In this document: positions 1-10,779 of the stretch, piece by piece | Numbering within the stretch: position 1 is the first letter of the stretch | How the letters are laid out: every line of letters begins with the position of its first letter | DNA from: Haemaphysalis longicornis | Lineage: Eukaryota > Arthropoda > Arachnida > Ixodida > Ixodidae | Direction of reading: 5' to 3' | DNA: 64,000 bases | NCBI GenBank assembly: GCA_013339765.2 | Contig: CM023449.1 | Location: forward strand, 205,059,422-205,123,421 | Translations under genes and position numbers: made by a program | The notes under the pieces: generated by a model | The model's database searches: none | The model's input: only the letters and a program-made list of their open reading frames with translations | What the model was told of the DNA's origin: nothing

Positions 1-1447
1 TACATTGATACTGAGGTTGCCTGTTATGATCATCGTTACGGGAACAATGTCGTGTACGGCGTGATTTCTTCTGAAAAGGAGAAGTATAAGTGTTCGTAAA
101 GGTTTTATTTGGTGCGCAATCGTTTGCCTGAGTTGCATCCCTGTTCAGCTAAGCACCGTTACAATTACTTCCGTTTTTACGTCTTTTGCACTTTCGTATA
201 AAATAATTTTGCTCCATGGTAGAGTTCTCCCTCTGACGTTTATTTGCGCATCCATAATAAAACTAGTGACACTATACCATAAACATCTGATGAGACAGTT
301 AGTTTTCCCCTGTACATTTCAAATCCTAAAAACTTAATGATTGGGACTCATGGTTGTTAACAGGAGCTGGGTGTATAAACACGTCTACGTGAAATTTTAT
401 TCTGACACAATTTCGGCGTGGAAATATGTGTCAAAATGGACGGTATAACCGTATCATTCACAATAGCTGGAGTAAAGGGTTTTACCTATTAATTTCCCGA
501 GAATGAAAAGCAAGAGTGTGGAGCCAGAATTTGAATGAGCCTTTCAAGCTTTTTTCGGTTTTTTTATGTAACGGGAGCACTTGACGGGTGGCTGGCAGCT
601 TTAAAGAAGTGCGATATTCTGCAAATGTTTGGTAGGCACTAGAAGATCACGCTTTCTATCCTGCATACATTGAAGTTACACAGGGGCTAAAACGCTCAAT
701 GACAGATTGTAAAAGCTTCAACTTCACGTCAGATCCGCTAACACGCAACAGAAAACCTGCAAAAAATTGTCCTCGTAGGACCTCGACTTGGCAACCTTAT
801 CTTGCTTTCACTGAATGTTTTGACAGGGGTACAGAAGCGTTTCCCATAAAAAAACACCTTGTTTTCTGCTATTCTTTGATTCAGGGAGATTCGTGCCTTC
901 TCCGTGACTTTTTGCTTAGTGCGGTTTGCAACCCTATTGATGTGAAAATCACTTGATTCTGGGGATGTGGTTTAGCAAGTTTGGGGTTTTTCATTTGTTT
1001 GGAAGGACAACTTTACTTCTTTATCCCTGAAAACAGAACTGCTTGGTCAGAGTTTGTTTAAATGGAATTTACCCTAAACCGTAATGCCACCAAATCATTC
1101 TGACAACACTCACGCCATGCTGTCCTATGGCTGAGTCAATTTGCTAAGTGAAAGAAGCTGAGTGAAAAAAACTTTGCAGTTTGCATTTTAGTAATCCTTG
1201 TTATGCACCTGCGCCTTCGATAGGCAAAGCACGTGAAATCTGCACTGTAGGAATACCCTAAAGGGCTGCTTTCGTTTACACTGGTTTTATTAAAGCGAAC
1301 CTTTCTTGCCACCCTGATGGCGACATTAAGTGAAAACGCACTCAAAGAAGGACTTCACACAACGAGAGGGCACATGATAGTGATGGGTTTTTACAGACTC
1401 TCATCACGCACCTCATCAAGCACCCCTTCTCGGAATCGATCCTGTGT
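1..1447. other. AT-rich non-coding DNA, no gene seen
   Basis: I see no ORF with recognisable protein similarity, no convincing splice-bounded coding exon and no repeat I can name here. The short ORFs (about 60-85 codons) have no domain-like composition. It is probably intergenic or intronic sequence upstream of the 446 bp tandem duplication. Confidence 0.5.
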
Positions 1448-2325
1448 CCCCCGTCTTATGAAATCGGCCATTCCGCTATGGTCAAAACCGCGTGGATTTG
1501 GACTATTACTTTGACTCAGTTTACATAAGATCAAGCTCAAAACTGCTTTGAGTTTTTTTAGAATTTCTACTACACGCAAGAGGTCTGTACTGTTCTATTG
1601 CTCCATTGGTGTCATCGATTGAGAACCACATGGACTACAGACAAGTTTAAGGCAATGAGTTGAGTGGACCAAACGCCAATAAAAGGTAGCCTAATGATAA
1701 AAAAAGTTTAAAACCCTGTGCGCTATCTGCCTCTGATATGGACTTTTAACAAACTTCGGGACTGTGCGGTAAAACGGTTTCTGGCTACTTTTTTTGTTGG
1801 TCAGGTAGTTCTTCGCGACGTTCCTTGCGGTCATATGACGACAAAAACGGTAAAATTGATAAGTTGTACGCCCTAATTATGTTATGTTGTACGCCCCCGT
1901 GTTATGAAATTGGCCATTCCGATATGGTCAAAACCGTGTGGATTTGGACTGTGACTTCGACTCAGATTACATGAGATAAAGCTCAAAAGTGTTTTGATTT
2001 TTTACATTTATTACTGAACGCAAGATGTCTGTACTGTTCTATTTCTCTATTGGTGTAGTCGGTTGACAACCACACGGACTACAGGCAAGTTTAATGCAAT
2101 GAAGTAGAGTGGACCAAGTTCCAATAAAAGATAGCATAATGATAAAAAAGGTTATACTGTATGCACTATCTGCCTCTGATATGGACTTTTAACAAACTTC
2201 GGGATATGGTGGTAAAATCGTTCCTGGCTAAATTTTGGATGGTCAGGTAGTTCTTCACGACGTTCCTTGTGGTCATATGACGGCAAAAACGGTCAAATTG
2301 ATAAGTCGTACGGCGTAATTACTCT
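1448..2325. repeat. 446 bp tandem duplication, two diverged copies
   Basis: Copy one runs from about 1448 to 1893 and copy two from 1894 to about 2325. Both start with CCCCCGT followed by TTATGAAAT and a shared GGCCATTCC...ATGGTCAAAACC block. They also share the blocks TCTGTACTGTTCTAT, TATCTGCCTCTGATATGGAC and GGTCAGGTAGTTCTTC. Differences are spread along the unit as substitutions and small indels, so the duplication is old. No coding potential is shared by the copies. Confidence 0.85.
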
Positions 2326-2713
2326 GTCGGGTCTGACCTGGAGCAGAAATTTTTGAACATCGCCAAAAGGATCGTCCAATTACACACAAAACGTCACACA
2401 AGGACAGTTTGAAATTATATCGGATAATTGAGTTTGTTCGGCGACGTTACAAACAACCTTGCTTTTTTGGGAACAACGGGCATCCGATCTAAGTATTTGA
2501 AATGAAAAAACGTTTCCCAAAAGCGATGCCATGTTGTACTGGCATTTCCAATTAAGCTGTTTCTCGTCCAACATGCTTAAAATCAGCCCTGACATACTTA
2601 TTCTTCAAAATGAAACTAAAACAATACGCAATAAATTTTCTTTTTGTGTCCATCTTGGTAATTTGCTGTCATCGGAAGATGAAAAAATACATAAAATCAT
2701 CACTGGTTCCCGC

Positions 2714-2720
2714 TATAAAA
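2714..2720 (+). promoter_or_regulatory. TATA box of the small secreted-peptide gene
   Basis: The sequence is CGCTATAAAAGC. An initiator-like TCAGCC lies about 32-34 bases downstream (A at 2748), which fits an arthropod RNA polymerase II start. A canonical AG|GTAAGT donor follows at 2792/2793. The three signals in this order and spacing support a real promoter. Confidence 0.6.
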
Positions 2721-2747
2721 GCCCGGTGTTTCACCAGGCCTACTGTC

Positions 2748-2792
2748 AGCCATTGCCTTGAAAAACGCAGTCTTCTTCGTGAAGTGCCTTAG
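2748..2792 (+). other. 5' untranslated exon 1 of the secreted-peptide gene
   Basis: This is a predicted non-coding exon of about 45 bases from the initiator at 2748 to the donor CTTAG|GTAAGTGTGG. It contains no ATG, so the first start codon of the spliced message would be the one in exon 2 at 3394. The intron 2793-3380 ends in a good acceptor, TTTTTATTTCAG. Confidence 0.55.
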
Positions 2793-3393
2793 GTAAGTGT
2801 GGCTTAACCAGCTATGATAATTACAACAGGCAGGATTACTGCTTTCTTCTGAATTCTTTCCAAGGTTTGCTTTTTGCAGACCTATGTAGCGATGTATTTC
2901 GAGGAATAACAACTTGAAGTGCAATTACGACAGCGTCCTGCACATGCCTTTCATTTGGACTATTTGCAACTGTGATTGCAGGAAATTGGAATTTCACTCA
3001 GAAGCCATTTGCAATACTGTTTTACGTTTTAACTTACAAAGAATATGTTGGTTTAACTATTTAAAGAACGCAAGGAACATGTGAAATATCCCAATTAAAA
3101 AGGGTGCGCTTGCCTTTTAGTGAAAGCAAACATTTTGGCTCTTGGGAAATCAATTCTCCCTAAAAAAGTTCGAATCCAGTGCTAGTTTGAACTGCTTTCT
3201 TTAAATAACCCATATGCTTAAGGAGCCGTCATATGATGCGCGTTTTTATATCATTTTTGTTTTTCATAGCATTTTTCCAGCTGCTCTGCCTCTTATTGTA
3301 CTAAATTTTTACACTGCACATTTCAAATAAGCCAAGTCTATCCGTTTTAATCATCAAGCAAAATTCCGTTTTTATTTCAGCAAAAATTCCATC

Positions 3394-3445
3394 ATGTTCC
3401 GTCTTTTTGGACTCCAACTTCTGGTTGTGCTTGCAGTCATCTTAG
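3394..3445 (+). CDS. Small secreted Gly/Ala-rich peptide, signal-peptide exon (coding part of exon 2)
   Basis: The exon is bounded by TTTTATTTCAG at 3380 and TTAG|GTAACT at 3445/3446. After 13 untranslated bases it starts with ATG at 3394 and encodes 17 residues, MFRLFGLQLLVVLAVIL, plus the first base of codon 18. This is a textbook secretory signal core: one Arg at position 3, then an uninterrupted hydrophobic run. No ATG precedes it in the predicted message. The exon ends in phase 1, matching the phase of the acceptor at 5184. Too short for ORF-length gene finding, it is recognised from the splice signals and signal peptide. The product should enter the secretory pathway. I cannot assign a family. 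Confidence 0.62.
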
Positions 3446-4406
3446 GTAACTATGGAGTTTTATACTCGAATTTCTAAGTGTTACAGAGCCTTTTCATGCC
3501 CGACAGAATTCGTCAAATTTCTTTTAACTCGGCCCCTATGAGCACGAGGGGTGTTTGGAAGTTTTTCCCAGTGCTATTATTATTGCCTGCCAAGACGACT
3601 GATAAAAAAATGCAGAGTAAATCGAATAAGCTTTTTTGTTCTATTTAAACCCTGTATTCAGAAAACGCTATATGTCCAAAAGCGTCGCTACATAATTTCA
3701 GTAACAGCGAATCACCTCTTTATTAGCTTCTCAGATGAGTGCGAGTGAGGCAATATTCAGTGTATAAGAACAGAACAGCCTTTTATTGAGCAGCTCCTCA
3801 TTATCCACTGTTGGGTCTCGCTTCGTCATCGGCGTCATTGTAATCCAGGGAACGAAGATGACACCAAAGATAGAGAAAGAACGCCGAGCAGGAAAGCGAA
3901 GAAGGAAAGTATGGCGAAAATGCGAGGGGGGCGGTACGCCCAGGCCGTGCAAGACGTGTTCGTTGGCTCCGTTTTCACATCGGTATCGGCCCCGTTGTAA
4001 GCGGTTGAGTGAAGAAGGCGCCGATCAAAAACTGATTAGAGCGAGCAAGACAGCGGAGGGAAGAAAAGCGAAATTGTGACAGGAAGGGCGATATGCCGAC
4101 ACTGTGCGAAACCTTCTCGGCGGCGGCCACGCGCTGCAGAATAACGCCAGAATAGCTCGTGCCTTCCTGCTAACAACGCGATTGCTTTCCGAGACGCAGC
4201 AGCAATGCGCCATCACCAAAAAAGAGACTGTGGTTCACGCTGTGCTCGACTCTTGTAGGGGGGTATCGTAACCGTCACGCAATTTTTCCCTGGTAAACTC
4301 TGACGCTATGCACAAATAGGACCAAAGGGACTTCGAAGATAACTAAGTACTTCATTTGAGTTCTGCAAGAAAAAGCAATATTGTCCGGTTGAATACCTTT
4401 CGGTGT

Positions 4407-4543
4407 CATTTTCACAAGTGATATCAACGCAGTAGCCAATGTGGTTGGAGCAATCAGCCTTAAGCCACGGACGGCATTTTCACAAGTGATGTCAACGCAG
4501 TAGCCGATGTGGATGCAGGAATCAGCCTTAAGCCTCGGACGGC
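4407..4543. repeat. 68 bp tandem duplication in the intron of the secreted-peptide gene
   Basis: Two copies start CATTTTCACAAGTGAT at 4407 and 4475. Both share CAACGCAGTAGCC and AATCAGCCTTAAGCC and end with CGGACGG. A few substitutions separate them. No function is seen. Confidence 0.85.
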
Positions 4544-5184
4544 AGTCCTCACTTTAACTTACCAATTACTAATGGGTTTTGGGAGTTTCGTTGGTTATGT
4601 TGAGATCGAAGCCAGACTACAACTCCTCAACCACTAGCGAAGTTCTGACAGCAACAATCGTCGGCTTTGGCCAGTACCTTGAAGTGCGTGTGGAACAATT
4701 GTTGTTTTCGCAGCCAAAAGGGAATTGGTTAAAGAACAGTGAGCTTGTAATGGTAGCTATCATCGCCTCTGCCCACTCTGCCTGAGCGGCCATGCTGTTA
4801 TGCCTATGTTCGCATCTAACGACAAGTAACTTAACATTATGCTAACGACACGCCAAGCCACCGTCAAACTCACTACACGTCGGCTTCCGGTACCGGTTGA
4901 CCACGGTAGACCTTGAAGCGAATATGATTCACTTTGAGTCCTCACATACCCAACGGCTATGGCAAGCAGACGCACACCCTCATACGCAGCCACAGGCTAC
5001 TTAGGTCTCGCAAGTCTGTGATCGCAGCCAGCAGGACCTGAATTGCGGCAGGTATTGTAATATACCAGCCACAATAATTACAGTAGTCACGCCGGCGACC
5101 CAAACAGGAGGTTTCCCCAGAACGGGTTATTAAAAGCTGTAGCTTCAAAACTGCCTTTTTTCTTTGTTTGTACCTCTATTGCAG

Positions 5185-5297
5185 CCATGATCGCCGCACC
5201 GGGTGCTGCCCTGGGAGGTGGAGTCGGTGGCACCGGCGGAATAGGCTTCCGTGCAGAAGACGCCATGGCCCGCGCCGAAGAGACTGCATCGCAGTAA
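5185..5297 (+). CDS. Small secreted Gly/Ala-rich peptide, mature-peptide exon (exon 3)
   Basis: A long pyrimidine tract ending CTCTATTGCAG precedes 5185. The first two bases CC complete codon 18 (GCC, Ala) with the G of exon 2, and the frame then stays open for 36 codons to TAA at 5295, immediately followed by TAG. The residues include APGAALGGGVGGTGGIGF and a charged tail with EDAMARAEE. The whole protein is 54 residues. It has no Cys, so it is not a defensin or knottin, and it resembles short glycine-rich arthropod secreted or antimicrobial peptides only in composition. An AATAAA lies 37 bases after the stop. Signal-peptidase cleavage probably falls within residues 18-26. Function unknown. 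The intron (3446-5184) holds a 68 bp duplication and no recognised gene. Confidence 0.62.
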
Positions 5298-5333
5298 TAG
5301 AAACCGCTTGGTGCGCTGCTGAAACAATGCGAT

Positions 5334-5339
5334 AATAAA
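5334..5339 (+). terminator. Polyadenylation signal of the secreted-peptide gene
   Basis: This AATAAA lies 37 bases past the TAA stop of exon 3. Cleavage would be expected about 10-30 bases further on, giving a very short 3' UTR. Its position independently supports the exon 3 call. Confidence 0.6.
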
Positions 5340-5360
5340 TGGCTGCACCTACTAAACGTA

Positions 5361-6113
5361 CACGAAATACTTTTCATGCACATTTTGCTATCTCTGATGT
5401 TCTAACTTGTGATGATGGTGGTGAATTTCTTGGTTGATGGTGCGGTATATCGTGAAGACGTTCCCCATTTATGTTAATTGTGGATGTCCAAAAATATTTT
5501 CCGAACCGGATACAGCCTACATTATACCGACAGTTGTGCTTCACGCAGTCGTACCTTACTCACCAGTCATAGTTATCCTCGCCACAGAGTAGTTCATATG
5601 CCCAGTGCTGGTGTATAAGTGTTCAGTCAAATGCTTCATGTACTCTTACAACCAGAGAAGTGGGGTGTTCTGCAAACTTTCATGTCACACGGCTTGTGAA
5701 ATCTATTCGTAGCTAATCAGGTGTCAGACGCAGCTGGCTCCCCCTTTTGCTCATTTCCACGCGACGACTGCTGCAAGAGAACAACCATGTTTACAAACCA
5801 GGTAATCTGAATTTCTTAGTGTGAACATAGTTTCAAGTATATTGTTTTACGCGGTATTAGAGAGAGAGGGAGAGACAACACTTTTTATAGAGCTACGTTT
5901 TGGTGGGGTGGTTCCTAAATTCAGGTAACCATGTGCCGTCCCTGGACTAGCCCTCTCGGACAGCAGAAGTTGATCTTGAGGGAGGAATCAGTTGGATGGC
6001 AGCAAAAAAACTCTGTCCGAAAATATCTCGAGCAATGTTTGGCTCAGATGGATTTCATTGACATCCCTTCTTGGGGGCAGCTATTGTAGCGAACAGACAA
6101 TACAATTGTCACT
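5361..6113. other. Non-coding stretch downstream of the secreted-peptide gene
   Basis: No gene is supported. An ATG followed by a GTAATC donor-like site near 5800 is too weak to call an exon. A short GAGAGAGAGGGAGAGA run lies near 5861-5875. Confidence 0.45.
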
Positions 6114-6379
6114 ATGACAACTTTTGACCGGCTCGGGCTTACCCGAAATACCGCGCTTAAGCTGTTTGGCATCTATAAGGTCTCAGCTCCGGCACTGGCA
6201 TACTATTTTTGCAATATGTTCGCAGTAGCTCGCCCACTGGGTCAAACGCACGCGGCGTGCCGAGTCGCGCCGCTATCAAAGGGAGAGCACGTATCCGCGG
6301 AGTTTACAGTTGCGGTGTGGTTGCGGCCGTTGTTTTGTGCGAGGGCGCCACCGTTCCAAAAACCCGGAGGCGGAAATCG

Positions 6380-7110
6380 AGAGGCAGTCTACGAAGGACT
6401 GGGAATACACCAAACTGTTTGGTTTCATTCAAGGAAAGTTAAGGAACACAAAAAAACGCGACTACTGCAAAGGAAAACTGGTGGAACAAGGAAAGCTGTT
6501 ACACAAAGACAGCAAGCATTGAGAGAGCACAGGGTGGCGAAGCGAATTGAAATGAAACCAGAATAAATAACTTTGGAATGGAATTGGTCCCACTTTAAGA
6601 CGCTAGAAGTACAATAACTTGTACGCCAAAAACGTAGACGAGAAAGTGAGCGATGGGTGTCAAACCTGAGAGCAAAGCATAAAGGCACGCCGAGAGAGTG
6701 TTGGAACCAAGTAAAAGAACTAACGAAAAAGACCGAAGAAGTACAGCGTCACCTCATAAGCGGGGAAGGTCAGGTACTATAAGGGCACCAGGCGGTATTT
6801 CCCATTCGCTCGATGATAGAAGAGAAGTTCAGAAGAACAGAAGAACAGTACTACAGCATTTGGAGAGTGGGTAAACTGAAGTGCGTACACATGGAGAGCT
6901 AAAGTGGGAGAAACTAAACTGGAAATAAGGCGAAAAAAATTTGCCTGCTAATACGGCGACAGGGTCTTATGAATTCGCTATACGGCTGGTGAGCCTACTT
7001 GTCCCAAAGAGCAAAGCACAATTCATTCGCGCAATTGAAAAAGTAATAAAAACTGAGCATGTACCGGACGATCCGTGTAAGAGCAGGATGAACCTGATAT
7101 ATATTGCCGC
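6380..7110 (+). mobile_element. Decayed LINE fragment, N-terminal part of a reverse transcriptase
   Basis: The translation around 6960-7100 contains IRLVSLLVPKSKAQ and KSRMNLIYI. This matches in style the region just before RT motif 1 of tick non-LTR elements (a PKSK and RMNLIY block before the 'YRPI' segment). The basic KVKEHKKTRLLQ region at 6430-6560 would lie further upstream in the same ORF. Stops and frameshifts break the frame throughout, and the sequence switches to gypsy-like DNA near 7110. It is a dead 5'/3'-truncated copy. Confidence 0.55.
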
Positions 7111-7400
7111 ATGCTCGCCAATCGCATCAGACCCAAGCTCGTCACAAAGGCGCATGCCGGGGTTGCCCCGACCCGCGAACCATCGGTTAAACACCAGGCC
7201 ACCCCTCGCATGATCACCAAGTCGACTGGACCGCCACGTGCAGGACGGAGGTTGACGAAGACGCTGGGCGCGTGGGTGGTGTGTGAGACGCCGAACAGCG
7301 AGCAAGGTCACTTTTTTGTTCTCTTGTCTACGGGCCCAAGTTCGGCCCAAATAAATCAGTTTGATTAGACCTATCTGCCTTTGTCTACGTGACAAACTGG
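7110..7400 (+). mobile_element. Possible 5' LTR end and primer-site region of a gypsy element
   Basis: This segment directly precedes the gag remnant. It carries AAATAAATCAG near 7349 and then GTGACAAACTGGTGGAGGTGCG at 7389-7410, an arrangement like the LTR end and primer-binding region of arthropod Ty3/gypsy elements. I could not find a matching 3' LTR in the window, so the LTR call is weak. Confidence 0.35.
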
Positions 7401-7479
7401 TGGAGGTGCGAGGTACTGCCTATCCCATGCTGCAAACGCCATCGAAGAGTCCGCAACGCGAGCCCTTCGAAGCCTCGTC

Positions 7480-8650
7480 TTGTGGAAACTCCTGTTCACC
7501 GTGCGAGCCGGTGGCTTCAAGTTTGGACATCTCCAAGAAACCAGAGCCAGGACCGGTGCACCGCAAACCCAGCAGCAAGGTATGGCCACCCCTGTCATCA
7601 GTTTCCAGAGCCCTCGGAACCCAAAAGTGTTCCATGGCGAACTATTCGAAGACGCGGAAGACTGGCTATACCAGTTTGATCGAGTAGCTGCCTTTAATCA
7701 GTGGGATGACGCGGCGAAGTCAACAAACGTGTACTTCAGCATAGAAAATTGGCCCGCACGTGGTTTGAGAACGATGAACGGAGGTTAAAGACGTGGACGG
7801 AATTTCGAAGCGAGTTTCTGAAAGCACATGGGAATAGCGACCGCCGAGAGAAGGCCGAGCGCGAGCTGCAAACCCGGGTTCAGCTCCCGAACGAAAACTA
7901 GACCATGTACGCGGAAGACATGGAACGCCTCTTCAGAAGAGCTGATCCCGCCATAGCCGAAGAAAAAAAGGTACGACACCTCATGCGCGGGGTAAAGCAA
8001 CAGCTGTTCGGAGGCCTTGTTCGAAGCCCGCAAAAGACTCTGCGGGAATTTATTACCGAAGCTACTATATTAGAAAGAACGTTACGGCAGCGTGCAAGCC
8101 TGTATGAGCGCCAAGCTAATTTCGCGTCGCCCTCCGTTGGGTTTGGCAACACGCTCAAGTACCCTGATGCACTTCGAGAGCTGATACGCTCAATAGTCAA
8201 CGAGGAACTACAAAAACTGTGCGACATCCGCCAACCCTCGATTGGTTCTATTGCTAGCATCGTTCGTGGCGAAGTGCAACACGCCATGCGAGTGCCTACT
8301 GTCCATGCTGATCCGCCAGTGATAGTTCCCGACCCTCTGCATATAGCTATGCAGACGCCCTCCGACGTCTTGCTACCGCAGCAGCTCCTCTTGTGTACTC
8401 CGGACCATCATCCCCGTGGAGTCGGCGCACTCCGCAGCACCTGTTTCTGTGTACTCTATACCCGGACCCCGCATGCCTTTGCAGTCGGCGCAGTCGCCTG
8501 CGTACGTTGGAGACCGACGAAGGAAGACGGATGTGTGGCGCACTCCGGATTTGCAGCCTCTCTGCTACCATTGTGGCGAAGCCGGACACTCGTGCAGGGA
8601 GTGTCGTTACCGACGACTCGGACTGTGGGGCTTCCCACAATAATTCATGC
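7480..8650 (+). pseudogene. Ty3/gypsy gag pseudogene with CCHC zinc knuckle
   Basis: This is a broken retrotransposon Gag. The N-terminal capsid part includes FHGELFEDAEDWLYQFDRVA and FNQWDD, a motif shared with the gag piece at 33.4 kb. A frameshift near 7750-7790 and an in-frame TAG just before the Met at 7905 interrupt it. The main open piece (7905 on) carries RHLMRGVKQQLFGGLV, typical of gypsy capsid. After about 8400 the frame shifts and the nucleocapsid appears as CYHCGEAGHSCREC (CX2CX4HX4C) near 8560-8610. No protease or RT follows, so the element is truncated after gag. It is a non-functional remnant. Confidence 0.75.
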
Positions 8651-8654
8651 CTAG

Positions 8655-9185
8655 CAAGTGCATTCATTTGAATTAAGACCGTTCACAGAACTGTGGCCGC
8701 GCTGCTGACCGCTGTGCTAGATCACAGATCCGAAAAGTGCCTCGCGCACCCAGGTTTTATGCTGTGTCATAAAAATCTCGGTTAATTTTAATTCTTTCGC
8801 ACCTATATTAACTTCGCTGACTCACCTCCCTAATTGAGTTGGCGCAGCGCACCAGTCTATTAACAATCAGCGAAGCGTCGCATGAGCGCTTGAGTGTAGC
8901 GACATGGCTTAGAGCTTGACACAGTCTACAAACTAACAAACTAAGGGCACATTCTCCATGGCACAAGCATGCCATGTCTTAGTTTCAACTGATTGAGCGT
9001 ATTGCGACCACTCGCCGGCCGCCACAGACTAAACGTTGGGCCGACTGATTCTGTGTGAGGGTAGGCCATGCTGTGTAGTAGCGCAGTCAAGCCAAAGCAT
9101 CTTGTTTTGATTTCATACGAAACACCTTAGACAACCGGATAGGTGGTCGCAGGGAGGAGATTTTTCTACTGAATCAAGTCGCGTA
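8655..9185. other. No gene seen between the gag remnant and the satellite
   Basis: This is unassigned non-coding DNA. I see no recognisable protein-coding or repeat structure. Confidence 0.4.
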
Positions 9186-9189
9186 AATG

Positions 9190-9690
9190 CAGCGATTCAT
9201 GGTGATTAATAGATTGTGTGAAAATACAAATTGATGCCGCTATAGCGTTCAATATATCAAATTTAAGGCCCCGATAACGTAATCCCGTGGGATAAACAAA
9301 AATGGCTTCCTGGGGACAGTCATCACATAGCCATAATGGGTCATAGATTGGGGTAACATTCAAAATGATGGCGCAAGGACGTGTGAAGGGTCACATTAAC
9401 GGCCTAGATGATGGGATTCAGGTGGGACAAAGCTGGGTTAGGGTGCTATCATGAAATAGTCATTGTGAGTCATAGATTGGGTTAAAATTCACACTGATGC
9501 CTCTAGGGCGTGAGGGTTACGAAATTAAGGTCTCTATGAGTGAAATCTCCCGGAATAAATGAAGAAATGGAATTATTTATGATCGTTTTATATTCATGGC
9601 TTGTCACAAATTGGGTTAACAATCAAAGTGACGCCGTAAGGCGTGTGTGATATAAAAATATTTCTCTGTGAAGCCAGTTGGATCGAATGG
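9190..9690 (+). repeat. ~132 bp satellite-like tandem repeat, about four units
   Basis: The motif AGATTG(GG)TTAAAATTCAC... followed by ATGCC and a GGCGTG block recurs with AGATTG/AAATTG anchors at 9211, 9345, 9474 and 9608, a spacing of 129-134 bases. Each unit also has a TCAT...AGTCAT block. The units are considerably diverged. The same family appears inverted at 13.1-14.1 kb. Confidence 0.7.
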
Positions 9691-10600
9691 AATCATCGCA
9701 AATAATGAGCAGCTCAACAAAAAAGGCTTGTGTGCCCCAGAGATATAATTGTGTATCAGAATTGTTGGCCCGCCATCTTGAAAGCATGGTTGGTTCGACA
9801 CATTGCAGTCCTCAGTGTCCACCAACAAGCGTGCGTGTCCATGAAGCAGCTTACGAACTAATGTTTTGCAGTTGATAAGGCGTCAGTTACGCTTTTGAAT
9901 GGCTGGCTTGATCATGCATTGCGTTCACATTCTCTTTGTGTGCCCCGGGCAGGCGCAGGGTGTGGCGCTAATGCTGCACTTTATATTCTAGACTGATCTG
10001 CGGCTTCCTAAAGCTTTTCTGCTGCGTTACGTAAAAGTAATACAAATAGTCCCAATTGACCACACATGCATCAGCTCTGTATTCAATTATTACACGTAGA
10101 AAACCAAAGCATGCAAATATGCCTTACACAAAAGGCGCTGAGATATTTCATCCTATGTTTACGTGTTTTTTTTTCGTCGTTAAGGTGATTTGCTCATGTG
10201 TTTACCACAAATGCGGACTTTCCAAGAATTAGGCGCCATATTCACTTTGAGATATCTGTTTAGACTGTTCGCCTTTTTTAATGCTAACAGGTTATCTAAA
10301 GTAATTTTTAACCCTACCTGCAAATTGCAATGAAGTGCATTGTCTGTCACAATAAATTTCACTCTCTGTCTGCCTATCTGCAACACAGACTTTTTTTCAA
10401 ATCCACCGTATGTCATTAGGAACTGCTAAAAAAAGAGCTAACACCAATGGGTCTCAGGGTGATAAAAACACTATACTCGGACTGCAGAAACACGATGGGC
10501 GCATTTTTAAGCCGTTTCCACGAACACATGCTGCTGTTCTCATGCACCCAACTTAATAGTAGCGGAGAGTTTCAGCTGTGTGACCGCGGCAGCCACTTTT
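9690..10600. other. No gene seen
   Basis: AT-rich non-coding sequence. The short ORFs lack any recognisable domain. Confidence 0.4.
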
Positions 10601-10602
10601 CT

Positions 10603-10775
10603 GATTGTGGCGGTAAGAAAAAGCGCTCGTGTGCACGAGATTTTGGCACACGTTGATTCCCAGTAGTCAAATTCCCAGGTAGTCAAAATTAATTCGCAGG
10701 TAGTCAAACGTAACCCAGAGCCCTCCACTACGGCGTGCCTCATCACCTGCGTTACGTGGGCGTGTTAAACTCTGC
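10603..10775 (+). mobile_element. 3' part of a tRNA-derived SINE (Ruka-like), internally expanded
   Basis: The segment matches the body and tail of the complete SINE at 36.85 kb: GTGCACGAGATTT, then the GTAGTCAAAATTAAT block, then CCCTCCACTACGGCG, GCCTCATCACCTGCG and GGGCGTGTTAAACTC. The tRNA-like head is missing. The GGTAGTCAAA motif, single in the other copies, occurs three times here (near 10661, 10676 and 10698). Confidence 0.7.
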
Positions 10776-10779
10776 AATC

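Noticed and set aside
5760..5830. Possible first exon with ATG followed by a GTAATC donor-like site
   Set aside because: There are only five codons before the donor, a weak splice consensus and no matching downstream exon.
6114..6566. 150-codon plus-strand ORF
   Set aside because: Its second half overlaps the basic region of a decayed LINE and the first half has no recognisable domain.
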